Positions 26,031 to 34,736 of a DNA stretch of 64,000 bases are shown here, piece after piece. The first letter of the stretch is position 1, and every line of letters starts with the position of its first letter. Source of the stretch: Nocardia sp. BMG111209 (GTDB taxonomy: Bacteria > Actinomycetota > Actinomycetes > Mycobacteriales > Mycobacteriaceae); contig NZ_KB907308.1 of NCBI RefSeq assembly GCF_000381925.1, positions 372,001 to 436,000 of the forward strand, in the 5' to 3' direction. The notes beneath the pieces are model-generated. The model was not told the DNA's origin. It was given only the letters and a program-made list of their open reading frames with translations, and did no database searches. The position numbers and the translations under genes are program-made.

Positions 26031-26543
26031 TCAGCCGTCCACCAGAATCGCCGCGGCCGCGTCGAGCCCGGCACCGGTCCCGACCACGATGAGCTGATCA
26101 CCGGCGGCCATCGGAAAGTCCGGGCCCGGTGAGGGAATCGTCTGCCCGCCGCGCACCACCGCGACGATCGAGGCCGTGGTGCGGGTGCGCATCCGGGTGT
26201 CGCCCAGCGGCCGCCCGGCGTACGGAGATCCGGTGCGGAGGGACAGTTGCCGGGTGTTCACACCCTCCAGATCGCGTTGCTCCGCGACCAGTTGCCCGAC
26301 CAGTTGCGGGGCGCCGAGCAGTCCGGCCAGCGTCGCGGCCTCGGTGACCGTCATCGCGACCTGTTCGCACTCGTCCGGATTGCCCGGCCGGCTCAGGATC
26401 AGGTCGACCGTGCCGTCCTTGCGATCCACCACCCCCACCCGCCGGCCCGACCCGCCCAGCGGGAAATCCTTCCGTACTCCGATCCCCGGCAGGGGCGTCA
26501 CCTCGACATCCACACCCCCACGTTTACCGGACAAATCAGACAT
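26031..26543 (-). CDS. TrkA-C/KhtT-like regulatory subunit of the antiporter
   Basis: Cytoplasmic protein of 170 residues. The N-terminal part (VDVEVTPLPGIGVRKDFPL) is the KhtT-type domain. The C-terminal part (about residues 95-170) is an RCK-C fold ending GDQLIVVGTGAGLDAAA. It should gate the antiporter encoded 5 bp downstream in response to a nucleotide or pH, by analogy with KhtT. The ATG at 26543 is chosen; the frame extends to 26591 with low-complexity residues. Confidence 0.85.
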   Translation of the reverse strand: MSDLSGKRGGVDVEVTPLPGIGVRKDFPLGGSGRRVGVVDRKDGTVDLILSRPGNPDECEQVAMTVTEAATLAGLLGAPQLVGQLVAEQRDLEGVNTRQLSLRTGSPYAGRPLGDTRMRTRTTASIVAVVRGGQTIPSPGPDFPMAAGDQLIVVGTGAGLDAAAAILVDG

Positions 26544-26573
26544 TCGCCAGGCCGATGCGGACCCGGACGCACG

Positions 26574-26620
26574 ACCGCGGCCCGGCGCCACCCGGGGAAC
26601 GGGCGGGGCCGGGCCGCGGT
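26574..26620 (-). terminator. 13-bp hairpin downstream of binding-protein gene
   Basis: Perfect arms ACCGCGGCCCGGC (26574-26586) and GCCGGGCCGCGGT (26608-26620) with a 21-nt loop. It is 20 bp past the stop of the minus-strand lipoprotein gene at 26640 and ahead of the antiporter pair, so it separates two minus-strand units. Confidence 0.65.
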
Positions 26621-26639
26621 GAACCGGGCCGGGACCGGG

Positions 26640-28004
26640 CTATTTGACGTCGTTCAGGGACTTGCCGACGTCGGCCAGGGTCAGCGGTTTGCCGAGATCC
26701 TGCTTGTACACATACGGCGTCATATCACAGCGGTACGGGCCGTTGTCCGGTTTGAAGGGCGCGGGCTGCCAGCCCTGCGGGGTCACCATCTCCACGTTGA
26801 AGCACTTCTGCACGGCCGCCTTCGTGGTGTAGTCCTGCGGCGCCACCAGGCCGCCGCCGGTCCACGCGGATTCCTTGGTCGCGGCGTCGTAGAGGCATTT
26901 GCGGGTCAGCGCGTCACCACAGCTCGCCGCCGACTTGGCGAACAGCGCCCACGCGGCGAAGGCGCGCACCGCCGGATAGGTGGGTTCGGAACCGGGGGCG
27001 TACTTCGCGTACAGCTGCTTCAGCTGCTTGATCGCCGGCAGATCCGATTCCAGCGGGGCGGTGCCGGAGATGTCGGCGTAGTTGTGCTGCGCGGTGGCGG
27101 AATTGCCGAGCAGTTTCAGGAATCCGGCGTTGTAGGCGTTGCTGTTGGCATCGATCCAGTCCAGGTGGTAGTCCATGCCGGTCAGCACGTCCTCCAGCTT
27201 CGGCAGGTCAACATAGTTGCCGAGGAAGATCAGGCCCTTCACGCCCTTGCTCTTGATGGCTTGCGCGTAGGGCGTCCAATCCGTCACGCCCGCAGCCGGA
27301 TACAGATCGCCGTAGACGAGGGTGGCACCCTCGGCCGGCAACGATTCCTGATATCCGGACAGCATCGACTTGGTGGCCGGGATGTCGCCGGTGATCACTC
27401 CGATCGCCGCCGCCGAATCCGGATACGCCTCCTTGAACAGCCAGCTGTGCGAACCGGTGTAGATATCCGTCTGCGAGGCGGTACCGCCGCCGCCGACCTG
27501 GAGATCCGAACCGGCGTTGGCGGCCGAGACCACCTGGGCCGGGAATTCCGGCAGCAGGCAGTTCAACCGGTCCTTCACACCCAGTCCGTCGAAGGCCGCG
27601 CCGCCGCCGACCAGCGCGAAATCGTCCCGGCACGCCTCGACCATGCGCTGGCGGACCTCCAGCAGTTTGGCGTCGTGCACGGTGTAGCTCAGCTTGCGCC
27701 CGGCGACACCGCCGTTGTCGTTGCACCAGGAGGTGAAAACCTTGGCGGCATCGACGAATTCGGGGTTCTTGGTGAAGCCGATATCACTGAAGACACCGAG
27801 TTTGATCTCGCTCGCGGTCACCCCCTGCGCCGGGGCGCCGGACGCCTTCGCGGAGTTGCAGATGCCCTTCAGATCGCCGAAGTCACCCGATCCGCCCCCG
27901 CCGCCCCCGGCCACGGTGGTCTCCCCACCGCCTCCGCGGCTGCAGCCCGCCGCGAGCAGCGCCAGCGCGAGCAGCGCAATCAGAATTCGCCTCGGTCTCA
28001 CCAT
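26640..28004 (-). CDS. Branched-chain-amino-acid-type ABC substrate-binding lipoprotein
   Basis: Surface lipoprotein of 454 residues with lipobox LLAAGC and a Gly-rich linker after it. The body resembles Peripla_BP_6 (LivJ-like) receptors: SEIKLGVFSDIGFTKNPEFVDAAKVFTSWCNDNGGVAGRKL, DDFALVGGGAAFDG and YAQAIKSKGVKGLIFLG. The ATG at 28004 has AAGGAG 7 nt upstream. No permease or ATPase gene is adjacent, so it is an orphan receptor. Four or more extra Cys residues in the mature part suggest disulfides. The ligand is unknown. Confidence 0.88.
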   Translation of the reverse strand: MVRPRRILIALLALALLAAGCSRGGGGETTVAGGGGGGSGDFGDLKGICNSAKASGAPAQGVTASEIKLGVFSDIGFTKNPEFVDAAKVFTSWCNDNGGVAGRKLSYTVHDAKLLEVRQRMVEACRDDFALVGGGAAFDGLGVKDRLNCLLPEFPAQVVSAANAGSDLQVGGGGTASQTDIYTGSHSWLFKEAYPDSAAAIGVITGDIPATKSMLSGYQESLPAEGATLVYGDLYPAAGVTDWTPYAQAIKSKGVKGLIFLGNYVDLPKLEDVLTGMDYHLDWIDANSNAYNAGFLKLLGNSATAQHNYADISGTAPLESDLPAIKQLKQLYAKYAPGSEPTYPAVRAFAAWALFAKSAASCGDALTRKCLYDAATKESAWTGGGLVAPQDYTTKAAVQKCFNVEMVTPQGWQPAPFKPDNGPYRCDMTPYVYKQDLGKPLTLADVGKSLNDVK

Positions 28005-28278
28005 GTTTCTCCTTGTTCGAGGCCACTTGGAGAGCGATGGTGTCACATACCGGAACTTCAGTTCTCGAAATCAGGAAACTCATTTAGGCGCAGACGGAAA
28101 TAGGATGTCCGGGCACATTCGCAACCCTGGAGAAATCGTGCGGATCGAACCTGCGGAATGGAATCAGGCACTCCGGTCGATTCGACCCGGGCGGGCCGGT
28201 ATTCGATCCGCCCGGAATCTCCGGAAATCGGCGGGAAAGGCGGGGAACTGCGGTTTCGTACGGTAGTCTTCCGAACTC

Positions 28279-30594
28279 GTGGTCGCAGGTGCCGCGCCGA
28301 AGCCGCGCAACGACGTGCACGTGTGGGGTTGGGTGACCGCCGTCGGCGTGGCCGTCGGCTACCTGTCCGTCCTCCTCGCGAATCCGCGCCATTTCTACAC
28401 CGACGACACCGAGGCCCAGTACGGGCCGATGTGGGTGATGCTCGGGCGGCAGTTGCGGGAGGGTCGCTTCCCCGTGCTGGTGCCGTGGGAATGGATGTCG
28501 GGCAACTATTCGATGGAGGAGGCCGGACTCTACAACCCCCCGCAACTACTCGTCGATCTGATCGCGCCGTCGGTGGACGATCTGGCGCTGTACGCGACGG
28601 TGGTCAAGCTGATCTTCTCGATCGTCGCCGCGCTCGGCGTGTTCCGGATCTGCCTGGCCTACGGCGCGCGGGCGCCCTGGTCGGCGGTGGCCGCGGTGGC
28701 GTTCCCGCTGTCGGGCTGGTTCCTGTTCTTCGACGAGGCCAGCTGGATGACCTCGCTGACCGGCACCGCGTGGATGCTGCACGCCTGGGCCTCGGCGGTG
28801 CGGTACACCCGCGGACGCGGCGGCCCGGTGAGCGTCTTCGTCTACCTCTACCTGGCCATTTCGGTGCAGTACGTATTCCCGGCGGCCGAGGCGGGCCTGA
28901 TGGTCGTCGCGGTCGCGGTCGGCGAGGTGGTGCACCTGCGCGACCGGTGGCCGTCGCTGCGGCTGGTGCTGGTGGCCGGGTGCGCCGGGCTCGCCGGGCT
29001 GGAGACCTATCTGCCGGGCATGCTGTCCTCGCCCGCGACCTGGCGCGGCAACGAGCGGATCGTCAACGACACATTCCTCGACGTGCCCTGGTCGGAATCG
29101 CTGAACGCCAGCCTGCCGAGCACGATGCCGGCCTTCGACGGCTGGTGGGGTTATGTGCAGCCGATGCCGATGGTGTACATCGCGTGGTTCGTCGTGCCGC
29201 TGCTGGCGTTCGTGGACTGGCGGGCGGCCCGCGCGGTGGCCCGCGAGCTGACCGGCGCGCTGTTGTTCGGTGCGGCGGTACTGATGTGGACGGCCGGGCC
29301 CGGGTACATCGGGCCGCTGCGCTGGCCCGGCCGGGTGCTGCCGATGCTCGCGGTATCGGTGCTGGTGCTGGTGTGCGTCCTGCTGAGCCGCTGCGGCGCC
29401 TTCACCGATCCGCGCCGCCGCTACCTCGCCGCCGGTCTGCTGATCGCGCTGATGTTCGTCCGATCCACCTCGGCCGCACCCCAATTGGTGCTGCGGCACC
29501 TGATGGCCTCGATGCTGGTCGGGGTGCTGGTGGCGGTGACGGTGTGGCTGGTGCGCCGGCGCGGCGTACCGGCCGCGTGCGCGCTGGCGATCACGGTGAT
29601 GTTCCCGATCGCCTACGAGCAGGTGCGTGACCAGGGGCCGACGCCGATGTCGTACCACTTCCCGGGCCGTCGATCCGAGATGACCGCCGCCTTCCCGCCG
29701 TTCGAGGGCGTGACCCTGCAACTCGGCGACCGCGCGCTGGTCCCGCCCGCGGATCAGGGTGGTGACAAGGCCTGGGCCTCACTGGCTTTCGGCAACTACG
29801 CGAAGAACATGGGCCTGGACTACGTCAACGCCTACACCCCGATCGGGCACGCCGCGTTCAGCGCGCTGCTGTGCATGGGCTGGGACGGCAGCACCTGCCC
29901 GGACGCCTATCGGCGGGCGTTCGACATCGAACCGAGCACCGGGCGCGCGGTCGTGGACCTGATGAAGGTCGACCGGGTGGTGCTGCAACGGGCCCAATAC
30001 CCCGCCGCCGCGGATCATCCTGCGCCGCGCGGCTGGCGCTGGGTCGACTATCCGGGCCACGATCGCTACATCTGGGTGCTGGAACGCGACGGCGGGCCCG
30101 TCTCGGCCAGAAACGGATTCGTCGCGGACGCCCACAACGTCACCGCCGCGGTGATCGACCGCGACAGCGTCACCAGCCGCCTGCAGGTGACCTCGGTACA
30201 CGGCGGCCGGATCGTGTTCTCCCGCTTGGCCTGGCCCGGATACCGCGCCGTACTCGGCGACCGCGAACTGCCCATCCGGCCGGTCGCGAAAACCTTCGTC
30301 GCCGTGGACATCCCGGCCGGCACCCGCAACGCCGAACTGGTGCTGAGCTGGCGGCCGCCGGGCTGGCAGGCGGGTATCGGCGCCGCGCTGACCGGCCTGG
30401 CCGGGCTCGGGGCGTTGCAGTGGTTCCACCGGCGGCGGCGCCGGGTCGCGGCCCCGGCCCCGGCCGTCGCGGTCGCGGCCCCGGGGCCGGATCCCGTTCC
30501 GTCGCTGCGGGTCACGCTGCCGGCTCGGACCGGGGAGCAACTCGTCGGTGCCGACGGGGACCTTCTCGTCGGCGCGGACGGGGACCTCCGGTAG
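28279..30594 (+). CDS. Large polytopic membrane protein, YfhO/GT-C-like
   Basis: Protein of 771 residues. About 12 hydrophobic helices fill residues 15-430, followed by an extracytoplasmic domain, one more helix (IGAALTGLAGLGALQWF) and a Pro/Ala tail. The early YTDDTEAQYGPMW acidic loop and the layout resemble YfhO or GT-C glycosyltransferases that use lipid-linked sugars. No clear catalytic motif fixes the activity. The last residues contain an exact LVGADGDL duplication. The GTG at 28279 is used. The divergent gap 28005-28278 (274 bp) shows no feature I can name. Confidence 0.8.
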   Translation: MVAGAAPKPRNDVHVWGWVTAVGVAVGYLSVLLANPRHFYTDDTEAQYGPMWVMLGRQLREGRFPVLVPWEWMSGNYSMEEAGLYNPPQLLVDLIAPSVDDLALYATVVKLIFSIVAALGVFRICLAYGARAPWSAVAAVAFPLSGWFLFFDEASWMTSLTGTAWMLHAWASAVRYTRGRGGPVSVFVYLYLAISVQYVFPAAEAGLMVVAVAVGEVVHLRDRWPSLRLVLVAGCAGLAGLETYLPGMLSSPATWRGNERIVNDTFLDVPWSESLNASLPSTMPAFDGWWGYVQPMPMVYIAWFVVPLLAFVDWRAARAVARELTGALLFGAAVLMWTAGPGYIGPLRWPGRVLPMLAVSVLVLVCVLLSRCGAFTDPRRRYLAAGLLIALMFVRSTSAAPQLVLRHLMASMLVGVLVAVTVWLVRRRGVPAACALAITVMFPIAYEQVRDQGPTPMSYHFPGRRSEMTAAFPPFEGVTLQLGDRALVPPADQGGDKAWASLAFGNYAKNMGLDYVNAYTPIGHAAFSALLCMGWDGSTCPDAYRRAFDIEPSTGRAVVDLMKVDRVVLQRAQYPAAADHPAPRGWRWVDYPGHDRYIWVLERDGGPVSARNGFVADAHNVTAAVIDRDSVTSRLQVTSVHGGRIVFSRLAWPGYRAVLGDRELPIRPVAKTFVAVDIPAGTRNAELVLSWRPPGWQAGIGAALTGLAGLGALQWFHRRRRRVAAPAPAVAVAAPGPDPVPSLRVTLPARTGEQLVGADGDLLVGADGDLR

Positions 30595-30602
30595 TGCCGG
30601 GA

Positions 30603-31223
30603 TCAGCCGAAGGCGTTGCGAGACAGATGTTCCTGGGCGAGCCGGCGCAGCGCGGCGAGTACGGTGTCGCCGAGTACCGTGCCGACGATGACGGATTCGA
30701 CGGTCTGCTCCACCGACGGCTGCCGGGCGACCACGCCCACATCGACCGCCGCGATGCGTTCCACCGCCTCGGCGTAGTCGTCCAGCGCCTCGACGAAGTC
30801 GTCGTGACCGAGTTGCCGCAGGGTGGTGCACACCTCGACCAGGGTGGCGCGGGCGGGGTTGTCCTCGAACACCTCCCAGCCGCGCCGGGCCAGCAGGTCG
30901 TCGACGGCGGCCTGCGCGATCGGGTCGTCGCCGGGCCCGGGGTCGCGGCGGTGATCGAGCGCGTACTGCGCCTTGCCGACCGACTCCCAGGTGGAATGGT
31001 CTCCCCCGTCCAGGATTTCGAGCACCCGCGCCGCATCGGTGATCGACAGGCCGCCGATCTCGATGAGCGCGCGGACCAGGCGCAGCCGGCGGGCATGGGC
31101 GGGGCCGTAGTCGACCTGGTTCGCGTGCGTGCGTTCGCCCGGCGGTAGCAGGCCCGCGCGCACGTAGTACTTGATCGTCGCGGCCGACACCCCCGTGGTG
31201 CGACTGAGTTCCGCGATGCGCAA
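30603..31223 (-). CDS. MerR-family transcriptional regulator
   Basis: Protein of 206 residues. The MerR winged HTH is at 1-70 (MRIAELSRTTGVSAATIKYYVRAGLLPPGERTHANQVDYG) and a helical coiled segment (ARVLEILDG) follows. The C-terminal part is acidic and helical with no metal-binding Cys pattern, so a drug or stress ligand is more likely than a metal. It is divergent from a two-gene membrane operon. Two identical palindromes between them are likely operators. Confidence 0.9.
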   Translation of the reverse strand: MRIAELSRTTGVSAATIKYYVRAGLLPPGERTHANQVDYGPAHARRLRLVRALIEIGGLSITDAARVLEILDGGDHSTWESVGKAQYALDHRRDPGPGDDPIAQAAVDDLLARRGWEVFEDNPARATLVEVCTTLRQLGHDDFVEALDDYAEAVERIAAVDVGVVARQPSVEQTVESVIVGTVLGDTVLAALRRLAQEHLSRNAFG

Positions 31224-31273
31224 ACAGACCTCCCGGACGGTGGTTGACAGGTGGGATCGAGTCTACGACACTC

Positions 31274-31301
31274 AACTATCGATAGTTCTACTATCGATAG
31301 T
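31274..31301. promoter_or_regulatory. Twin palindromic operator ACTATCGATAGT
   Basis: Two copies of the perfect 12-bp palindrome ACTATCGATAGT, at 31275-31286 (14 bp when flanking A/T is included, 31274-31287) and 31290-31301, with centres 15 bp apart. They sit between the MerR gene start (31223) and the divergent membrane gene start (31336), in an AT-rich island. Position and symmetry argue for a regulator site, presumably the adjacent MerR protein. Confidence 0.75.
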
Positions 31302-31335
31302 CACGTTTCCACCTTGCCTCGGAAGCAGGTGCACC

Positions 31336-32310
31336 ATGAACGATTCCGCTCTCCCCTTCCCCGACCGCTCGCCCTGGTGGCGCGGGCATACCCCCTTGAT
31401 GTGGCTCGCGGCGGCGATGGCCGCGCTGGTGGCCGTCTCCCTGATCGGGACGGTCACCGACCATCGCACGCTGACCGGGCTGCCGATCTGGGACAAATCC
31501 GTGAAATTCGCACTGTCCGTGGCGATCTACGCCGTCACCTGGGCGTGGCTGCTGGCCGGCACCCGGCGCCGGCACCGGCTCGCGTGGTGGGCGGCCACCG
31601 TCGCCGCGGCGGGGCTGGCGATCGAGATGGTCATCATCGTGGGCCAGATCGTGCGGGGCACCACGAGCCACTTCAACGGCACCACCGCGTTCGACGGAAT
31701 CATGTTCGACGTCATGGGCGCATCGATCGTCGTCGTCTGGCTGGCCACGCTGGTCGCCTCGATCGCGGTGGCGGCCGATCCGGCCGCCGATCGGGCGCGC
31801 GCGGCCGCGGTGCGCTGGGGTACCACGCTGTCGCTGATCGGAATGGCGCTGGCATTCCTGATGTTCCTGCCCGCGCGCGGGGTGCCGCGGCCGCCCTCGA
31901 TCTCCGGCGCGCACACCGTCGGCGCACCCGACGGCGGGCCGGGGCTGCCGTTCCTCGGCTGGAGCACCGCGCACGGCGATCTGCGCATCCCGCACTTCGT
32001 CGGAATCCATGCGCTGCAAGCGATTCCGCTGATCCTGGCGGCGGCCGAACTGCTCGCCGCGCGCATTCCGGCGCTGCGGGCGGCCACAGTGCGCATCCGG
32101 CTGGTCACGGTGGCGGGGGCGGGCTACGCGGTGATGCTCGCGCTGCTGACCTGGCAGGCCCTGCGGGGGCAGCCGATCGTGCGGCCCGACGGGTGGACCT
32201 GGTCGGCGGCCGCGGTGATCCTGGTGCTGGTCGTCGCGGGCGTGGTGCGGGCGCTGCGCGCACCCCGGTCGGCGGCCGATCCGGCTGCGGCGGTGGGGTT
32301 CCCGGCATGA
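31336..32310 (+). CDS. Polytopic membrane protein of unknown function
   Basis: Protein of 324 residues with about eight predicted helices and short loops (MWLAAAMAALVAVSLIG, FALSVAIYAVTWAWLLAG, ASIVVVWLATLVASIAVA, IGMALAFLMFLPA). A conserved-looking loop, PFLGWSTAHGDLRIPHFVGIHALQAIP, carries two histidines that could bind heme or metal. I do not recognise the family. It overlaps the next gene by ATGA and is divergent from the MerR regulator, so the pair is likely its target. Confidence 0.8.
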   Translation: MNDSALPFPDRSPWWRGHTPLMWLAAAMAALVAVSLIGTVTDHRTLTGLPIWDKSVKFALSVAIYAVTWAWLLAGTRRRHRLAWWAATVAAAGLAIEMVIIVGQIVRGTTSHFNGTTAFDGIMFDVMGASIVVVWLATLVASIAVAADPAADRARAAAVRWGTTLSLIGMALAFLMFLPARGVPRPPSISGAHTVGAPDGGPGLPFLGWSTAHGDLRIPHFVGIHALQAIPLILAAAELLAARIPALRAATVRIRLVTVAGAGYAVMLALLTWQALRGQPIVRPDGWTWSAAAVILVLVVAGVVRALRAPRSAADPAAAVGFPA

Positions 32311-32762
32311 CACAGACGCTGTTCACCGCCTCGTTCTGGTTCGCCGCGCCGTTCTGGGCGGTGATGATCCTCGCGCCGACGTGGCGGCGCACCGGATGGC
32401 TGGTCTCGTCGCCGCTGATCTGCGTGCCGCCGTTGCTGATCTACCTGATCCTGATGACACCCCGTCTCGCACAGTTCTTCCCGGTGATGACCCGGCCGGA
32501 TCTGGCGGCGTTGCAGGCCCTGCTCGCGACGGCCCCGGGCGCCGCGGCGATCTGGGCGCATCTGGTCGGATTCGATCTGCTGCTCGGCCGATGGATGTAC
32601 CTGGACAGCCGGCAGCGCGGGATATCCCCGATCCTGGTGTCGCCCATCCTCTTCGCGACGATCTTCTTCTCCGCGATCGGTGTGCTGGTCTACGTGCTGC
32701 TGCGTACCGCGTATCGGCCACCCGTCGCACCGGAGGTCGCTGCGGCGCCGGTGACCGGCTGA
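32307..32762 (+). CDS. ABA4-like family membrane protein (DUF4281)
   Basis: Protein of 151 residues with four helices. FWFAAPFWAVMILAPTWRRT at the start and AHLVGFDLLLGRWMYLDSRQRG in the middle are hallmarks of the ABA4-like (DUF4281) family, named for a plant neoxanthin-synthesis protein whose bacterial relatives have no settled role. Translationally coupled to the preceding gene. It ends 17 bp before the convergent kinase gene. Confidence 0.85.
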   Translation: MTQTLFTASFWFAAPFWAVMILAPTWRRTGWLVSSPLICVPPLLIYLILMTPRLAQFFPVMTRPDLAALQALLATAPGAAAIWAHLVGFDLLLGRWMYLDSRQRGISPILVSPILFATIFFSAIGVLVYVLLRTAYRPPVAPEVAAAPVTG

Positions 32763-32778
32763 TTGCGCCCGGACCCGG

Positions 32779-34071
32779 TCACGCGGGCGGTGGCCCGACG
32801 GTGAGGGTCGCGATCGTGCCGCCGCCCGGCGCCGGCGCCAGAGTCGCGGTGCCGCCGTGTATTCCGGCCACCCAGCGGACGATCGACAGACCGATGCCGT
32901 GACCGGTGCGCGAGGCGGTGGCGCCGCGATCGAACGGATCCGGCAGTGCCGGATCGAGTCCCGGTCCGTGGTCGCGGACCGTGACCCGGCCGGCGGTGAC
33001 CGGCGCCGCCGGGTCCGGCCTGCCGTCCGCCGTCACCGACACCCCCACCGCGCCGTCGCCGTGGACCAGGGCGTTGTCGACGAGATTGCGGACCGCCAGC
33101 GCCAGCAGTTCCGGATCCGCCTGCACCACCACCGATTCCGCGGTGAGGTCGATGCCGGCGACCGGGAAATCGGCGATCACGCCCTCCACCAACTGGTCCA
33201 GGCGCAGGGGCAGCCGTTCCGGTTCCGCCACACCGGTTTCCGTGCGAGCGCGGGCCAGCAGGCCCGCGACCAGGCGGGTCATGCGGTCGGTGAAGCGGCG
33301 GACGTCGGTGAGGGCGATGCGTTCGTTACCGGAATCGCGCAGGCCCGCGTCGGTGCGCAGGCGCAGCGCCGCGAGCGGGGTGCGCAGTTCGTGGGCGGCG
33401 TCGCCGAGGAAACGCTCCTGCTCGTCGAGCAGGCGCAGCGCGGACCGCATGCTGACCCCGGACAGCAGATGCCCGGCGACGGCGGCCAGCAGCACCAGCG
33501 CGATTCCACCGAACTCGGTGGCCAGCACCAGGTTCCGGTGTTCGTGCGCGGACGGGCCGGGATCGTCCGCGGCGATCACCACCGCGCCGATCACGGAATC
33601 GTCGGTCCACACCGGCACGCCTGCCAGGCGGACCGTGCGGCCGGTGCTGTCGGCGCCGGTCTCGGTGTCGGAATCCTCGTCGGCGGCGATCCGATCGGCG
33701 ACGGCCCGCAGCGCCTCCGGCGGCGGCGATCCGGCCCGGCGGTGCGTGAAAACCTCACGCCAGGGCCCGTTGTGGTCGCGGGCCAGGATCACGATCGTGA
33801 CCGTGTCCTGCACCAGATCGTCGTCGTGCACGGCCTCCAGGTCGACGGCGCCGTCGTCACCCCAGTTCACCTCGCGGGCCAGGCCGCCGGCGTACCGGTC
33901 GAGGCGGTCGTCGAGCGCGCGGTGGCGGGAATGCCCGTCGACGGTGACGGCGAAGGCGCCCAGCGCGATCAGGCAGATCGCCGTGATCGCGGTGAACAGC
34001 GCGGTCTGCACCCACCGGGCGCGGCGCAGCCGGGCGACGGCGGGCCGCCGATCGGGGCGGGACCGGCTCAC
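32779..34071 (-). CDS. Sensor histidine kinase (HisKA/OmpR-partner type)
   Basis: Membrane kinase of 430 residues. Two helices (WVQTALFTAITAICLIALGAF and ATEFGGIALVLLAAVAGHLL) enclose an extracellular sensor of about 120 residues. The phosphoacceptor His is in FLGDAAHELRTPLAALRL; the ATPase shows NLVDNALVHGDG, DHGPGLDP and GHGIGLSIV. The GTG at 34071 overlaps the stop of the response regulator. It is the last gene of an operon headed by DUF1800 and DUF1501 proteins. Confidence 0.92.
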   Translation of the reverse strand: MSRSRPDRRPAVARLRRARWVQTALFTAITAICLIALGAFAVTVDGHSRHRALDDRLDRYAGGLAREVNWGDDGAVDLEAVHDDDLVQDTVTIVILARDHNGPWREVFTHRRAGSPPPEALRAVADRIAADEDSDTETGADSTGRTVRLAGVPVWTDDSVIGAVVIAADDPGPSAHEHRNLVLATEFGGIALVLLAAVAGHLLSGVSMRSALRLLDEQERFLGDAAHELRTPLAALRLRTDAGLRDSGNERIALTDVRRFTDRMTRLVAGLLARARTETGVAEPERLPLRLDQLVEGVIADFPVAGIDLTAESVVVQADPELLALAVRNLVDNALVHGDGAVGVSVTADGRPDPAAPVTAGRVTVRDHGPGLDPALPDPFDRGATASRTGHGIGLSIVRWVAGIHGGTATLAPAPGGGTIATLTVGPPPA

Positions 34072-34736
34072 GGCGTGATCGTGAAACCGACGCCGCGCAC
34101 GGTCTCGATCAGCGGCGGCGCGCCGAGTTTGCGGCGCAACTGCACGATCACCGCATCGACCACGTTCGAGGCCGGTTCGGCCATTTCGTCCCAGCAACAT
34201 TCGATCAGTTCGGTACGGGTCACCACCGCACCCGCCCGATCCACCAGCAGTTCCAGCACCCCGAATTCCTTGGGGGTCAACGTCAGCAGGATCCCGGCGC
34301 GCTGGACGCGCCGCCGGGACCGGTCCACGGCGAGATCGTGCACCCGGACGTGCGCGGCCGCGGGACGGTCGCGGCGCCGGCACAGTGCCCGCACCCGCGC
34401 GGTCAGCTCGTCCAGCGCGAACGGTTTGACGAGGTAATCGTCTGCGCCGTCGGCGAATCCGTCGAGCCGGTCGGCCAGGGTGTCGCGCGCGGTGAGGATC
34501 AGTACCGGCGTGCGGCCGCCGGCCTCCCGGTGCGCGCGGATCAGCTCGAGCCCGTCGCCGTCGGGCAGACCGCGGTCGACCACGAGACAGTCGTAGTCGT
34601 TCACGCTCGTCTTCAGGTCGGCGTCGGCCAGATCACCGGCCGCGTCGACCGCGAGGCCCGCGCCGCGCAGTCCGGCCACCACCTCGGCGCGCAGCTCGGG
34701 ATCGTCCTCGCACACCAGAATTCGCATCCCACTCAT
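34068..34736 (-). CDS. OmpR/PhoB-type response regulator
   Basis: Protein of 222 residues: a receiver domain (MRILVCEDDPELRAEVV; phosphoacceptor Asp in CLVVDRGLPDGDG; Lys in DDYLVKPF) and a C-terminal winged helix (LTLTPKEFGVLELLVDRAGAVVTRTELI, ending IETVRGVGFTITP). The start at 34736 makes an ATGA overlap with the DUF1501 gene; a second ATG lies at 34727. It partners the kinase coupled downstream. Confidence 0.94.
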   Translation of the reverse strand: MSGMRILVCEDDPELRAEVVAGLRGAGLAVDAAGDLADADLKTSVNDYDCLVVDRGLPDGDGLELIRAHREAGGRTPVLILTARDTLADRLDGFADGADDYLVKPFALDELTARVRALCRRRDRPAAAHVRVHDLAVDRSRRRVQRAGILLTLTPKEFGVLELLVDRAGAVVTRTELIECCWDEMAEPASNVVDAVIVQLRRKLGAPPLIETVRGVGFTITP

